A stretch of DNA of 64,000 nt. It comes from Brachionus plicatilis (taxonomy: Eukaryota > Rotifera > Eurotatoria > Ploima > Brachionidae). The stretch lies in assembly GCA_010279815.1 (NCBI GenBank), contig QEOQ01000694.1, positions 1,092,180-1,156,179 on the forward strand, given 5' to 3'. Shown here piece by piece: positions 10,806 through 26,004 of this stretch. Made by a program: the position numbers and the translations under genes. Positions within the stretch are counted from its first letter, which is position 1, and the number at the start of each line of letters is the position of its first letter. The notes under the pieces were generated by a model that worked only from the letters and a program-made list of their open reading frames with translations, made no database searches and had not been told where the DNA came from.

Positions 10806-11384
10806 ACAAAAAATCTGACTAATTTTTTTTGAATTACTTTATTAAAGAGTATCATTTTAAATTTTTAATACATTCTGTTTTAAAATTGTAAAATTTTGTA
10901 ATAATTGTAATATTTTTGAGTATATAAGGTATAAGGATACCTGCTTGAGTGATGTTCGTAGGTAAGTGATTAGCAGATTATTAGTTAATTTAGTTAAATA
11001 ATTAAAAAAAAATTAACCAGAAATTTTTCTTTATTGTCAAATTTTTATCAAATTATAAATAATAATTAAATCATAAATTTTTATTCACTTCTGACCAGAG
11101 TCTTTTTTAAAATTATTTTAAACGCATTTCTTTGGAGGATCTACAAGGAATTTTATTTTAAAAAACTCAATCAATCTGATTATTTATCTAATTATTAAGT
11201 ACATGTAACAATTGAAGAATTAATTCAAAATTATTTTAATTCTAAATAAAATAGGAAAAATGTTTGAAAAATTTTGCATTTCATAGCCCTTGTTTGATCA
11301 TATAATTTAAATTATTCAATATTACATAAAAAATACTTTTGTTAATATTTCAATTTTTTTATTTGAAAGAACAAAAAAAAAAGT
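10806..11384. other. AT-rich upstream region of the m-AAA protease gene
   Basis: No coding region or recognisable regulatory element was seen here. It should contain the promoter of the next gene. Confidence 0.4.
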
Positions 11385-13964
<2,580 letters not shown>

Positions 13965-14529
13965 CTTGGTTAATTTTTTTTAAATTTAATTCTTTCATGT
14001 AGATATGTTTTTTATTCTGAAATAAAATGAGAAATAGAACTAATTTTTAATTTTTGAAAAAATTTAAGATTCAATTGAATGTCACGGAACAATTATCAAT
14101 AATTAGTGAACACTGTATTGCCTTGTTTGATATTGCAGCTTCATAAAACGAAACAAAATTTTGGTGCATGCAAAAACACCATATCGCCCATGTTAAAACA
14201 TTATTACCGTAATGCCTTGCCCCCTAATGCGGCATTTATTTTCAGAATTCTGGATTTTAATGCATGCATTTAGCCCACTTTTTTTTCCAGATACGCTGCG
14301 ACTAAAAATGCTGCAGTTAATGTCAAAATTTTGGTATAAATGCCGCATTAAATATGTAAAAAATAATAAAAATATATTTTTCAATTTTTTCTAAATTTGA
14401 AACACAAAAAATGTTCTTCGGACATAATGCATGCATTTGAAGTTAAAATTTTGAGTTTTAATGCTAGTTTATTAAATTCATTTTTAACGCTTTTAAGTGT
14501 CCAATTTTTTTTTATAATTTTTATAACTA
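13965..14529. other. Non-coding, with ATGCATGC-type repeats before the gap
   Basis: No gene seen. From about 14160 to 14465 the motif AATGC/ATGCATGCATTT recurs in both orientations, suggesting part of a palindromic element cut off by the assembly gap. Confidence 0.35.
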
Positions 14530-15442
14530 NNNNNNNNNNNNNNNNNNNNNNNNNNNNNNNNNNNNNNNNNNNNNNNNNNNNNNNNNNNNNNNNNNNNNNN
14601 NNNNNNNNNNNNNNNNNNNNNNNNNNNNNNNNNNNNNNNNNNNNNNNNNNNNNNNNNNNNNNNNNNNNNNNNNNNNNNNNNNNNNNNNNNNNNNNNNNNN
14701 NNNNNNNNNNNNNNNNNNNNNNNNNNNNNNNNNNNNNNNNNNNNNNNNNNNNNNNNNNNNNNNNNNNNNNNNNNNNNNNNNNNNNNNNNNNNNNNNNNNN
14801 NNNNNNNNNNNNNNNNNNNNNNNNNNNNNNNNNNNNNNNNNNNNNNNNNNNNNNNNNNNNNNNNNNNNNNNNNNNNNNNNNNNNNNNNNNNNNNNNNNNN
14901 NNNNNNNNNNNNNNNNNNNNNNNNNNNNNNNNNNNNNNNNNNNNNNNNNNNNNNNNNNNNNNNNNNNNNNNNNNNNNNNNNNNNNNNNNNNNNNNNNNNN
15001 NNNNNNNNNNNNNNNNNNNNNNNNNNNNNNNNNNNNNNNNNNNNNNNNNNNNNNNNNNNNNNNNNNNNNNNNNNNNNNNNNNNNNNNNNNNNNNNNNNNN
15101 NNNNNNNNNNNNNNNNNNNNNNNNNNNNNNNNNNNNNNNNNNNNNNNNNNNNNNNNNNNNNNNNNNNNNNNNNNNNNNNNNNNNNNNNNNNNNNNNNNNN
15201 NNNNNNNNNNNNNNNNNNNNNNNNNNNNNNNNNNNNNNNNNNNNNNNNNNNNNNNNNNNNNNNNNNNNNNNNNNNNNNNNNNNNNNNNNNNNNNNNNNNN
15301 NNNNNNNNNNNNNNNNNNNNNNNNNNNNNNNNNNNNNNNNNNNNNNNNNNNNNNNNNNNNNNNNNNNNNNNNNNNNNNNNNNNNNNNNNNNNNNNNNNNN
15401 NNNNNNNNNNNNNNNNNNNNNNNNNNNNNNNNNNNNNNNNNN
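14530..15442. other. Assembly gap (N)
   Basis: 913 undetermined bases. The long reading frame that runs from 14397 through the gap is an artefact. Confidence 1.
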
Positions 15443-15505
15443 CTAGATCTAGTCTCGCTCCACAGGTCTCCTGCTGTAGCTTATTATTATTATTATTATT
15501 AATTT
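15443..15505. repeat. Retroelement-like tail with (TTA)n
   Basis: CTGTAGC followed by a TTATTATTA run lies directly after the gap. It resembles the tail of the LINE relic near 42345-42402 (ACAGCTTA followed by a trinucleotide run), so the gap may hide a LINE copy. Confidence 0.3.
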
Positions 15506-15711
15506 AAATAATTCAGACTAAGTTAATTCACAAATTCAAATTTATTACTTTTATGTCTTTTATTCAAACTGAAATAATTTTGTTTTTCCACTTAAATAAA
15601 TTATAAATTTTAAATATGAAAATTGCTTTGGAAAAAATTTATTTTTTCTCTATTATTAAAAAAATATTACAATTTACATTTTGATCTTTGGATCTTGATC
15701 TCAAACTTCAA

Positions 15712-16105
15712 TTTGCTTGGCAAGTTGAAGTTTATGATCAATTTTTGATGCTCAAAATGATCAAATCAAACTAAAAATATAAAATAAATTTTAATTTTTA
15801 AGCAGAATTAATGCAGAGGTAAATTTTTGGTTTTAACATACTTTGTTACATCTTAAGGTAAAATCTGCATAAGTCTGCAAAAAATCATTGACTTAAAATA
15901 GCAAAATTTCGATGGTGTGCACTCTGCATTGTGCATTTTAATATTGCAGAGTTTATTTTTTTATTTAAAATAGTATGTTAAATCCAAAAATGTATCTCTG
16001 CATTATTTCTATTAAGAAATAACAATTTATTTAATAGTTTGAGTTTAATTTGATCATTTTGAGCATAAAATTTGATCATAAACTTCAAATTGCCAATTTA
16101 CTTAC
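15712..16105. mobile_element. Palindromic fold-back element with TGCAGA-rich arms
   Basis: Long imperfect inverted arms (about 15712-15885 and 15945-16105) share GAAGTTTATGATCAA and GCTCAAAATGATCAAAT outside and TGCAGA/TCTGCA boxes inside. There is no coding capacity. It is a MITE-like fold-back sequence resembling in style those at 44904-45258 and 54984-55354. Confidence 0.65.
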
Positions 16106-16976
16106 CATGTTTTAAATAATGAGTGTGATAATTTATTAAATTTTAAATCCCATAGTAGCGCATGCTCCAAAGTTATATTTTTTGAGATAGGTCCACATTC
16201 AAAAAAAGTTTTTATGATCAATGGAGCATTATAAATAAAATAAAAAATTTTGGGATTTCAGATAATTTTTTTATTTAATCTTGCATTTTATCCAGTGCTA
16301 CAAATTGAGTCAAAATAAGAAAATTTTTTATTTTATTTTTAAAGCTGTGTTTAACTTAAAAACTATTTGACTTAGGCTCTATAAAATTACTTATATATTT
16401 AAAAAATAAAATTTAGTGCATAAAAAGATTTTATTAAAATAAAAATACTTTTTATATCTACCGTAAATCCTTGCAAAACCATACGTGGGATAAATTTAGG
16501 ATCTTAGATTTTAGTGAACGCTTAAGTGACCATCGACCACATGTTAAAATCGGCCTCCTTGTGATGCGTCCACTAAAATGCGTTTTTTCATGTTAATCGT
16601 AGCGTTACACAAAACTAATTTAAATATCTAATTTAATTTTTTTTCTGATTTCTTGTAAGAATTTAGTTTAAAATTCATATATTTTTTAACTTATTCATAT
16701 TTTTAGATTCGATTTTATTTTGAAAAAATTTATTTTTTAAAAAAATACTAACTTTTTTTTTATTTTAGACAGTGTGATTAAGTGAATTTTATTAACAAAA
16801 ATAAAACAAATTAAATTTTTTGTTAAAAATTTTATTTCTTAATGATTTTAAAAAAAATACTTGCCTAAAAAAATTCGATCATTAGTTTTATTATTATATA
16901 CTATATTTTTTTGTCTATAAATTTATGAAATCGCTATGAAAAATCGGCTATTTAAATCAGCTCATTTATTTTCCGA
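16106..16976. other. Non-coding spacer
   Basis: AT-rich, no coding region recognised. A slightly GC-richer stretch at 16460-16620 has no readable frame. Confidence 0.4.
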
Positions 16977-18005
16977 TTGCTGCACACGCTTTTTGATTTA
17001 TCTCAAGCAAATTTAATCTTCAAAGAAGTATTTGAAATTGATTATGATTTCACTCAGTCCAAGATGAATGACTTAAAAATTAGCTATTTTGATAGTAAAG
17101 ATTGTTTTGGAATGACCAAACGTGATTCGGCTGCAAACAAAATTTACATCAATTCAATTTTTTGTAAGAGATTAACTTTGTTGGAAAAATCTTTTAAAAT
17201 AATACGATGTGCCAAAATTAGAAGAGAAAAACGAAACGAAATAAAAATAATTGTGTTCTTTATAGGAACAATAATTATTCACGAAACAGGCCATCTTTTG
17301 CTTAGATGGAAAGGAATTCTCGACTCACCTAAAACTATTATAGAAGCTGGTGAATTTATTGAGAAAAAACTTTTTGGAGATTGTTTGCATTTAATTAAGA
17401 GTACAGGGTCAGATTGGAACGAATTTTCAAAATACATTGGTGAAAATATTCTTAAATTAATTAATTAAAGATTAAGTAATTTAACTTGTAGGTATAGCTT
17501 GTCCAAATACATCTACCAAAGTCAAGAAAGATGGTTATGTGCAAAAATTATCTTTTAAGGAATGTATTAATGAGTTTTTCGGAGAAAAAATACCTGATTC
17601 TCTATGTCTGACACCGATATTAGAGGAATATCGTTTAGACAAGCATGATACCGTTTTTAAATTAATAGATGAGCAGAATTTAACAGAAAAAAAAGGTTAA
17701 GGGGATTAGTGTTTTTTGATGAAGACTTCGGTGAAGTAAAGTGTCGTGTGAAAGAATTTAATCCATTATGTGAAAAGATGGGAGATGAATGCAATGTTCT
17801 TATTGATAAAATAATATCAACTTATTTAAAGGATTCAAAAATCAAAAATAAAATATATTTGATTCCTAAATTTACTAAAAAAAAATGGAAAATCGTAAAC
17901 GAAGTTGAAGATAAAAATTCAAAGTTGCATCAGAAATGGCTAGACTTTAATGGCGATGAAGAAAAAATGAATCAAGAATTAAATATTTTATCATTTAATG
18001 ATTAA
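16977..18005 (+). pseudogene. HExxH zinc-metallopeptidase-like protein, copy 2 (5'-truncated, frameshifted)
   Basis: Nearly identical to the gene at 4499-5483 from about 16998 to 18117, including HETGHLLLRW and EAGEFIEKKLFGD, the intron (donor near 17440, acceptor before 17500) and part of the 3' flank. The first 30 or so codons are absent and replaced by unrelated sequence without an upstream in-frame ATG, so the duplication started inside exon 1. Exon 2 loses one A in a poly-A run near 17693 relative to copy 1, producing a TAA in GAAAAAAAAGGTTAA. Downstream the correct frame (17709-18005) is intact and reads about 40 codons further than copy 1. One Pro codon is also lost (LDSPKT versus LDSPPKT). 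It is probably a duplicated pseudogene, unless the poly-A run is a base-call error and an upstream exon exists. Confidence 0.75.
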
Positions 18006-18302
18006 AAAATTGAAAATTTTACATAATTAATTTTTTTCTTTCTAATTTCAAATTTAAATTAAGTCTAGGATGAATTTCGATTCTACATTTGATAACTCAA
18101 ATTTGATCAAAAAATTTTTCTGATTTTTTAGTAAGCTATAAAATTAAAATTTTTATTTAAAAAAACTTTTTCAATTAAATTAATTAAAGATTTATTATTA
18201 AACTCTATTTTTATAACGAAATGATTATTTTGTTTAAAATATAATTCGGACTAAAACCTGAAAATGACAGGTTTGAGTGAAGCTTAGCCTAAAAAACAAA
18301 AT

Positions 18303-18960
18303 TTTACCGCGAAATTAATTTGAGTCCAACTGTTCTTGGGTCAATTTTTAAAATAAAATAAATTGTTAGTTGTTAGTTTTAATACCTTTAACCAAAAGTA
18401 CTGTCTGCTTCAAACGATAAGAACCAGATATTCGTTTAAAATTGATCAAATTAAGATGAAATGCTACTCGAAAGGAACAAAAGCTACCATGAAGAGAGAT
18501 AAAGACACCAAATTTAATAAAAAAGAAAACTAATAAGTTTGCTTGTTGAAGCTTATTTTTATTTTGGTTCACAAATAAAACTTAAAAAAATTTAATAAAG
18601 AAAAGATTGACTTTCAAAATTTATTAAAATTAAAATTGAAGAAGTTCTTTGATGAAAAATTTGACTTAAAATTAATCTCAATCTTGATGGTTGGTAAAAT
18701 AAAAAACATTATGGTTCAAGGTTGAACTTAAAAAAAATTATTTTATAGCAAATTATAGTTTAATAAAGTCGCACTATTAATTGATAATAAAAAATAAAGA
18801 CAATCTTTTATGTTCGATTAGAAATTAACAAAAATTTAATAAAAATATAGTTAAGTTTTCTTTGATTTAGCTCAATAAGAAAAAACATCTTCAGTCTCAG
18901 AGTTAAATTACTCAAAGCCTTAAATAATGTAATCGTAATATTTTGAAAAAATGAAAAAAT
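18303..18960. repeat. Duplicated segment B (partner at 8893-9460)
   Basis: Same order and orientation of landmarks as segment A, with an additional block around 18480-18600. Together with the metallopeptidase pair it suggests that pieces of the 4.5-9.5 kb region were copied here, with the intervening 3 kb missing. Confidence 0.75.
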
Positions 18961-20096
18961 TCTATTGAAGCCATAATAGCTAGAGCCGTTTTGCTTCCTG
19001 CTATATTTTTAACCCCCAGAGTATTTGAGTTAAGGTCCCTATTAAACATTAAAAACACATCAAATTTGAAGCCTTAAAGATTTATGTCTTGATTAAATAT
19101 ATTTTAAATTTTGACGCTAAAAAATTTATCCTTTCTGATACATTTTACTAAAAGAAAACATTCAAATATTTTACTCATATTCTTGTCTGAATGAGTCACT
19201 TTTGTTATCATCAAAAAAATTTTTACTGAATCTCTCAGATTTTATACTGAGCAGATTCAAGTTTAGATTTTTCACTTTCAAGATAAACTATATGTGATAT
19301 TTATGCGAGTGTTTAAATGAAAATTTGGTTCATCTGAATTAGGTGAGAATATGAACATTCTGGTCACTAAAAAGATGATTTAGGCTTTTGTGGTCAAAAT
19401 TTAATCAAATTTTTTTACTCTATTTTTAAAATTATTTGAGGTATTTTTTGATCACAAAATAAAATGATCACATTCGGAAAATGATTCCTAGAATAGCACT
19501 TTTTTGTAAACACTTGGATACAAAATATACCCAGAGCCCAGAATTTATCTTAAATATTTGGACTTTTAGAGTTAAAAAAAAGAAAGAAAATTAATTAAAA
19601 AATTTTGAATTTTTTATTAATCAAAAGCTACAACAATAAAAATTTCTAAATTAGTCAAGGAAAATCATCTAGGTTTTTTTTTCGAATTTAAATTTTTTAA
19701 ATACCTTAATCTTTTTAATGTTTTACGAGAACAAAAATATCTAATGTCAATAGAACTAAATTTGTAGCTGAGAAACACTATTTTTTTATATGAGTTGTCT
19801 AAGTAAAAAAATCTATTTTTCTTGTTGAATAAACTGCAAATATTATTTTTATTAAAAGTGTTAGAGTTGAAATTCAATGTGGCTTGTTCTACCATGCATT
19901 TTTTGCAGACATAATCGCATGGTAGAATTATTCCCTAGATTGGTTTCTTAGTGTAGTGTGCATAGGTTACGTTGTAGTTCTTTACATTTGTTTCTTGAAA
20001 TGTGTCATAATCGAAACCTTTAAGCTTATATTGTTTTTTGGTAAAGTATCTGCCAATTGAATCCTTGATAATCATTTTTGAAAAAAAATTTTTTAA
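18961..20096. other. Non-coding spacer with an 11-bp-arm hairpin
   Basis: No gene recognised. A minus-strand ORF at 19665-19895 is Lys/Asn/Phe-rich with no motif. A perfect hairpin (TTCTACCATGC at 19887-19897, GCATGGTAGAA at 19917-19927) lies at its start. Confidence 0.4.
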
Positions 20097-21078
20097 TCAC
20101 TTTTCAAAATTTAAAATTACATCATTTGCAAAAAAAGTCAAAACAAACTGCCCGGGTTTGAATATGTCCAACACTTTTTGAATCAATTCAGGATAATCAG
20201 TTGTCGGCGCATCGGTCTCAAAGCTGACATAGCTGCACGATTCTTCTGGCGTGATGTGAATGGTAAAATAATGGCCCTTTTTAAAACAATAAAAATTCCA
20301 AAAGCATTCTCTTTATGTTTCTGAATTACTTTTGGCAAAATAGCATTTACAGAATAACCACATGGATCAAAGAGATAAGCATCCAGCAAAGCGTTTGGGA
20401 AAATTTTGTCTATTCCCGATTTTTGAGTAGCTTCTTCTGCGCTTGACGATACTTCTTTAGTGAAAATTTTCATTACCTCAGGGTCTAGCTTGGTCATTAT
20501 TAATTCCAAGGTTTGATCTGGGGCATCTATAGACACCGGCTTATTTAAAGTGTACAAATACCAGCATTCGCCGTTCAGTCTACCGAGGGCATATGCGGCG
20601 CCGCCGCCGAACAGCTCTTGCAGGTAATCTATCTCCTCTTCAAATGAATTGTGTGGATATTTCTGCAACTCTGGTTTCATGAATCTTTTTCTCGAGTAAA
20701 AAACATCCTAGTTGAGCAAAAGATAGAAAAAAAATTTTAAACAAAACAAAATTTTCAAATGCTAACCTCAATTTCATCAAATCCGCAGAATTTGAAAGCC
20801 GCCTCAATAAAAGGTCTTACCGAATTTAGCAGAGTAGTTGTGCCGCATGTCTTTATCAACAAACGTTGTTTATTGATGAACAAACTACTTTCGCTTAGAA
20901 CATACGAATCTAGTTCCCGGGTCCTGGTCGATGACAAAATTTTACAATTCACCAGATCCAATATGTAGTCCAAGACGTCTCTTGGAATTTTTCTCAAATC
21001 GTTGTCGGCTGTGCATTTTGACTCCGATTTTGTGAACCAAATTTCCAAGAGTTTTTCTGTTCCTTCGAAAAATTCCAT
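20097..21078 (-). CDS. AMD1: S-adenosylmethionine decarboxylase proenzyme
   Basis: Three exons on the minus strand (21078-20767, 20707-20330, 20276-20097) give 289 residues. The enzyme decarboxylates AdoMet to supply aminopropyl groups for spermidine and spermine. The N terminus [15 protein letters not shown] carries the active-site Glu residues. YVLSESSLF holds the self-cleavage site, where Ser64 becomes the pyruvoyl group. KTCGTT has the catalytic Cys (78). After the 53-bp second intron, CGYS and FTIHITPE supply the Ser and His used in processing. The second intron is easily missed because its frame stays open, which would destroy the HITPE motif. The protein is shorter at the C terminus than vertebrate AMD1 and lacks its PEST-like insert. 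A TATAAAAT box on the minus strand near 21158-21165 predicts a 5' UTR of about 45 nt with no obvious upstream ORF. Confidence 0.96.
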
Positions 21079-24000
21079 TGATTTAATGTCTATAGATTTT
21101 CGTCTAAAGAAGTTTTTAAAATTTGCAAATAACTTCTAAAAAAATAAAATAAAGTTTATTTTATACCATATCTTTAAAATGTTAAATTTTTTCTTAATCT
21201 AAAGCATTTTATCAAGATTGTTAAATAAGTGTAAATTAAGCAACTGATTTAGTTGTCTTATCACACTTTAGCTACGAACATGTCTAAATTAGATTCATAT
21301 CGCATCTTGATTTGAGTCCGATAAAGTCCTTGGTTAGAAATTTGCTCGTATGTTCGAGCTTGATTTAAATCTTTAAAATGCTTATTAGACAATAAATATG
21401 ATTCTTAAAATATAAATTCTTAGCTTTTTTTACACTAAATTTAATTGAATTTCAAAATTTCAATTTAAAATTTCTAAAATAAAATCAATTATTTAACAAA
21501 GAACATTTTTTCGTGCTACTGTCTGAAGCTATACATGTAGCTAAATACTTGGAGTCCCAAATAAGCATTTGATTTTTCTCCATGAACATCATTTTTTTAA
21601 ATATAATATATGCTTGTAAAACGTGCATGTAAAAATAATTATTTTTCTTAAATAAAGAAACCACAGTTCTTTTTTTATTTGTTTATTTCAAGAGTATCCG
21701 ATTCCCAAGGAGACTCAAAAATTAAACTAAATAAAAAAAAGTTTCTAAATTTTTTTGCATAAATCGATTTTTATTTAAAATAAATTTATTTTACTAAATT
21801 GACTATGAAACTTTTTGTTCATTTAAAGTAGATGGTGCTAGTCTCTTTTCGTGTAACATTGGTTAGTACCTTTTTACCTTTCACAGATTCAATTAAAAAA
21901 TTCTCTAAAATTGAAATATAATCCATAATTTAAAATAAACAGAAAAACAGAAAAAAATTCTTTACTTAAATGAAAAAAAATCTAATTTTAACTTTTGCAT
22001 TCAGTTGAGGCCCCTTCTGAAGTTAAGTCTAGAGCTTTCTATAATTTTTGAACCAAAAAAATTAAAAATTTTCAAATATGAAAATTTTAAAACGCTTCAA
22101 TTCAAAAATGATATTTTTTTGAATATTTTATGAAAATTGTTTGCATAAAATTTTGGAATGAATTTCAATTGGAAGATGTAAAGCGTTGAAACAAAACTAC
22201 TGAGAGAGAGATCGGACTAAATAAAATCTGAAGCTCTTAATAAAAAAACATGACGCTAAGACAAATAATTGCCAAATTTAGCAAGAAATAAATTCAATTC
22301 TTTCTATTTAGAATTCAAAAAGAAAAAATTCAACTCTTAAAACATTTAAAATATTTATTTTTTTGAAACAAATTTAAGAAATTCCATTAAACAAAATTCC
22401 AGACAAGTTCCGAGAGTAAATTATATCCAAATTATCTTGAATTTTGCTATTTAAATATAATTTTAAAATTATTTGGTTTAGTGAAATATTGGACTTAAAA
22501 TATTTTGAATTAATATTATAAACCTTTATCTAGTTAAAAATTCTAAGATTGGATTAAGGTCAATATTTTATAAATTTTAAAGATGACATTTTAAATTATA
22601 CTTGAACAAAAAATTTATGTTTCTTCTAAATAATATTCATAATTTGACTTTGACTTTTTTATGAATAATTTTCACTTAAAGTGATTATTGACTTTTGTTT
22701 TCGGCTTTGAATTTTTATAAGATAGATAGTCATTGAGAAAATAAAAAGTATTAAAATTGCAATCACCTTATAATTAAATTTTAGACGATTTTTAAAATTA
22801 AAACTGACTTAGAAGATAAAATTGGTGGCACAATTAAATTTCCAAGTTTAAGTCAAAAAAGCACCTAAAATAATCAGCAAATAAAATTTTTACAAAAAAA
22901 AATTTATACTATTTTATTTTTCTATGTTATCTTTTTGTTGATCTAATTTTTAATAGCCATTTAATTTTATTATGTATATCGAAGATATGATCAACTTAAA
23001 GATTTGTTAGAAATAATAAAATAAATTTTTTTTGCGTAAAAATTATATTTGTTGATTACATTAAAAAATTTGGATTATGGTGATGATTTTAAAAGTTTAT
23101 TCTAAAGCCCGGAAAAAGATGCTACATTTTCTTTTAAGCTTTTCAAAAAATTTTTTGTTTAAAGACTTCGGTCATTCTAAAAATAATAACGACTATGATA
23201 TTTTTATCAATTAAAAAATATAAATCTATGCTAATTTTAATTTTGAACCGAGGCTCAATGAAAGCAGTATGCAATTTGGTATCTTGAAATTTTTTCCTCT
23301 TTTTAAATATAAATAATAGTTATTTCTTAAAGAAAAATAATCAATCTGAATCTGAATCTGAATTCGAAGGTAATATTCCCTTTGAAATCAAGTTTTTTTT
23401 TTATTTTATTATTGTATAGTCAAATTTTTTTTAAGTAATTAAGTTATTTAATTTTTTCCAGATCTCTTTGATATGAAAAAAAGTATAGAAAAATTAAAAT
23501 CCAGTCATTTGAAGTCAGTCAAATTATTAAAATTTCCTAATCTTCATTATCTAAATCATAGCTTTGGTGTTTAAAAATAACTCTGTAACGACTCGATGCC
23601 TTTAGTTCGAATACTGGAATGCATTTTTTGCGATTCGAAATCTTTTTCAAGAAACTTTTTAAATAAAAAAATTTTAAAAAACTCGGTATTTGGTGAGAAA
23701 TTTATCAGCCAAAAAAAAAAAATAAAGCCACGGGACTATGTGGTGTCAACATACTATAATAACTAAGTCTCCATGAATTGATACTTATAGCATACTGTTT
23801 TGTAGATAATTAAAATCTTTACATTCCTGGCATCTTGAAGTTTATGTTCAATTCAAAATATCATTTCAATTCAAAAAGTTTATCATTAGATATTAAAATT
23901 AATCTTTGAATTAATTTAAATAATTTTAATGTAACATGCTTTACATGTTATGTAGATTTAAAAAAAAGAATAAATTTTTTATTTCGAAGACATTCGTAGC

Positions 24001-24097
24001 AAAGATCGATCTTTTAATTTAATTAACGTATACCCTTGCACAGTAATGAATAAATCAAAACTTGAAGTTCGGGTTTATGTGCATGCATAAGCCTAGA
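21079..24097. other. 3-kb AT-rich intergenic region
   Basis: No gene recognised. A weak two-exon candidate around 23339-23573 (a Ser-Glu repeat before a GT donor, then a 36-codon Lys/Ser-rich stretch after an AG acceptor) has no recognisable homology and is not called. Confidence 0.4.
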
Positions 24098-25008
24098 TCA
24101 GACCCATGTTTTTCTCCGTCCGAGTTCCGTCACCCTATGAACCCAAACTTCCAGAGGAGTTCGATGGAAGATGTCTACGTTGCTCGCCCAAACAACACCT
24201 TTGTTCAGATCGTCTAATTTGTATGTTAGGCTCAAACAGAACAGATTTTTCTTTTGTCCCTGTTTCGACCTAAATTGTGCTTTTACTTGTACTGGCTCAT
24301 TCAATTGTATAAAACCGTTTATTTTTAGACTCTCATTTAGATAATATATCTTGCCTGATGTCATCGTCTGATAAGCTTATTGCATTCTTATCGTAGTCAA
24401 AAACTGTCTTGTATTTCTAAAGAAAATCCATTCCTAAAATGTCTTTTTCGGTAATGTTGGTAAAAATGAACTCATGTTCATCTACCCATGAGTTTATTCT
24501 AATCCTTACTTTAACTCTTGCACATGCTACTGCCTTGCTACTGCGTATTTGTCTCTATGTTGCCTGTGTCGCAATCCAACTCAGCTTCAATTGTAAATGC
24601 GCTTGGATGTGGTCTTTGTTGTCAAAATTCTTGTTTGTTCTGGCTTTAATGATAATTTGTCGTCTTGTGATGATTTGATTTGTAACTATTGCGTTGGTAG
24701 CCTAGATTTTGACTCAGTATTCCACTTTTCATTTGTCTTTGAAAAGGTTGTTTTAGTGTGATTTGTTGTCTCTCTGCATCTTCCATCCTTTTTCTACATT
24801 ATGCCCACTTGTACCCTGACTTATTACAATAATTACAAACTCCAGTGAATTTCCTTTCGTTTCGCATCGATCCTTGTCGTTGTTCTACTCTATTTATCAC
24901 AATTTCCTGTGAAAATTGTCCCGGAACTACCGACTTGTAGTCCACTTGATTTTCGAAAATTGTGATAAATTCTCCCCATATTTTATATGAGAGTAATTCG
25001 ATTGACAA
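24098..25008 (-). pseudogene. Decayed LTR-retrotransposon gag-protease fragment
   Basis: Minus-strand frames show a CCHC zinc knuckle in which the His is Tyr and a stop precedes the last Cys (CNYCNKSGYKWA, near 24800-24838). After two frame changes comes a retropepsin C-terminal region, HEFIFTNITEKDILGMDFL (about 24430-24485), whose ILGMDFL is typical of Ty3/Gypsy proteases. A degraded Asp-Thr-Gly (DCDTGN) lies upstream, where the catalytic DTG/DSG should be. An 88-codon frame (24098-24364) follows and could be the protease-RT linker. No reverse transcriptase was found. It is clearly non-functional. Confidence 0.7.
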
Positions 25009-25275
25009 ATTTATTAAATCGATTAATTTTTTTTAGTCGACTTTTTAATCGATTAAATTTTTTTAGTCGACTATTTAATCGATTAAACTTTTTCAGTCGC
25101 TTATTAAATCAACTAATTTTTTTTAATCGATTATTAAATCGACTAATTGTTCTTAATCGATTTTTAAATCGACTCAATTTTTTTAATCGACTAGTAAATC
25201 GATTAAATTTTTTCAGTAAACTATTAAATCGATTTAATTTTTTTAAGTCAACTATTAAATCGAATTATTTTTTCT
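24990..25275. repeat. Minisatellite of about 33-bp units (left arm)
   Basis: About eight degenerate units alternate TTAATCGATT and AGTCGACTA motifs separated by T-runs. Two or three units in inverse orientation remain at 26865-26945. A plus-strand ORF over this array (repeated LFNRLNFFSR) is an artefact of the repeat. Confidence 0.85.
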
Positions 25276-26004
25276 AGATGACTATAATACTTCTAATTTA
25301 TTTGAAATTAAAATTTAGGAGGGCAATAAATATTATTTTTTAGTAAAAAAGGTTTTTAATTGATTTAAAATTATAGATTTAAAGCAATTAAAAAAAATTT
25401 TAATAAAATATAAAAAAATATGGTAACCTAGTCTAAAGGGGTTATGGGTTAATAGGGTGAACGAATTTGAAAAACCCCTATATCTCCTTCATTTTTAAAG
25501 CTACTACCTAAAAAAATACCTTGATATGTAGAACTCGAGGAGAGAAGTTTTACTTTTTTTTGAATTCGTTAAAACTCACCTTTTTTCTGTTTCGAATAAA
25601 TTAAATTAAATGAATTAAATAATTTTATTAAAAAATTCAAAAAATTTTCTTCCTAAATGTCAAATGGGTTAAAAGGGTTAAAATTCTTTTTTTGGGGTTA
25701 AATTTCGGGCTAATTGTATGCAATTTTAGGTGTAATCGGGTTAACCGCTTTAACCCTTTTGGACCTCACATAATTAACCGCGGAGCTAAAAGGGTTACTC
25801 AAAAAATTCGGGAAAATTGGGTGACTAATTTTGAAGTTTTTGAACAAATTGGGTGAGAAATAAGCAATAAAAAAAAATATGGTCACCCGGTTAGACTAGG
25901 TTACCATATTTTACAAATAATATTTTTTGCCCTCCTAAATTTTAATTTCAAATAAATTAGAAGTACAGTACGTTTCTGAACAAAGTTGACAGTCTAGCGC
26001 AGCA

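Noticed and set aside
14397..15446. Long open reading frame of 349 codons
   Set aside because: Almost entirely the N gap; no coding evidence.
19665..19895. 76-codon minus-strand ORF
   Set aside because: Lys/Asn/Phe-rich composition expected from AT-rich DNA; no motif or partner exon.
20183..20329. Open continuation of AMD exon 2 through the second intron
   Set aside because: It destroys the conserved HITPE block; a 53-bp GT..AG intron restores it.
23339..23573. Possible two-exon small gene (Ser-Glu repeat, then a Lys-rich stretch ending in TAA)
   Set aside because: No start, no homology and only about 50 codons; splice sites alone are weak evidence in AT-rich DNA.
24990..25275. Regularly spaced repeats resembling a CRISPR array
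   Set aside because: Units are degenerate and contiguous, without unique spacers, in an animal genome with inverse copies in the other arm.
24987..25277. Repetitive ORF with LFNRLNFFSR units
   Set aside because: Translation of a minisatellite that forms the arm of a fold-back element.
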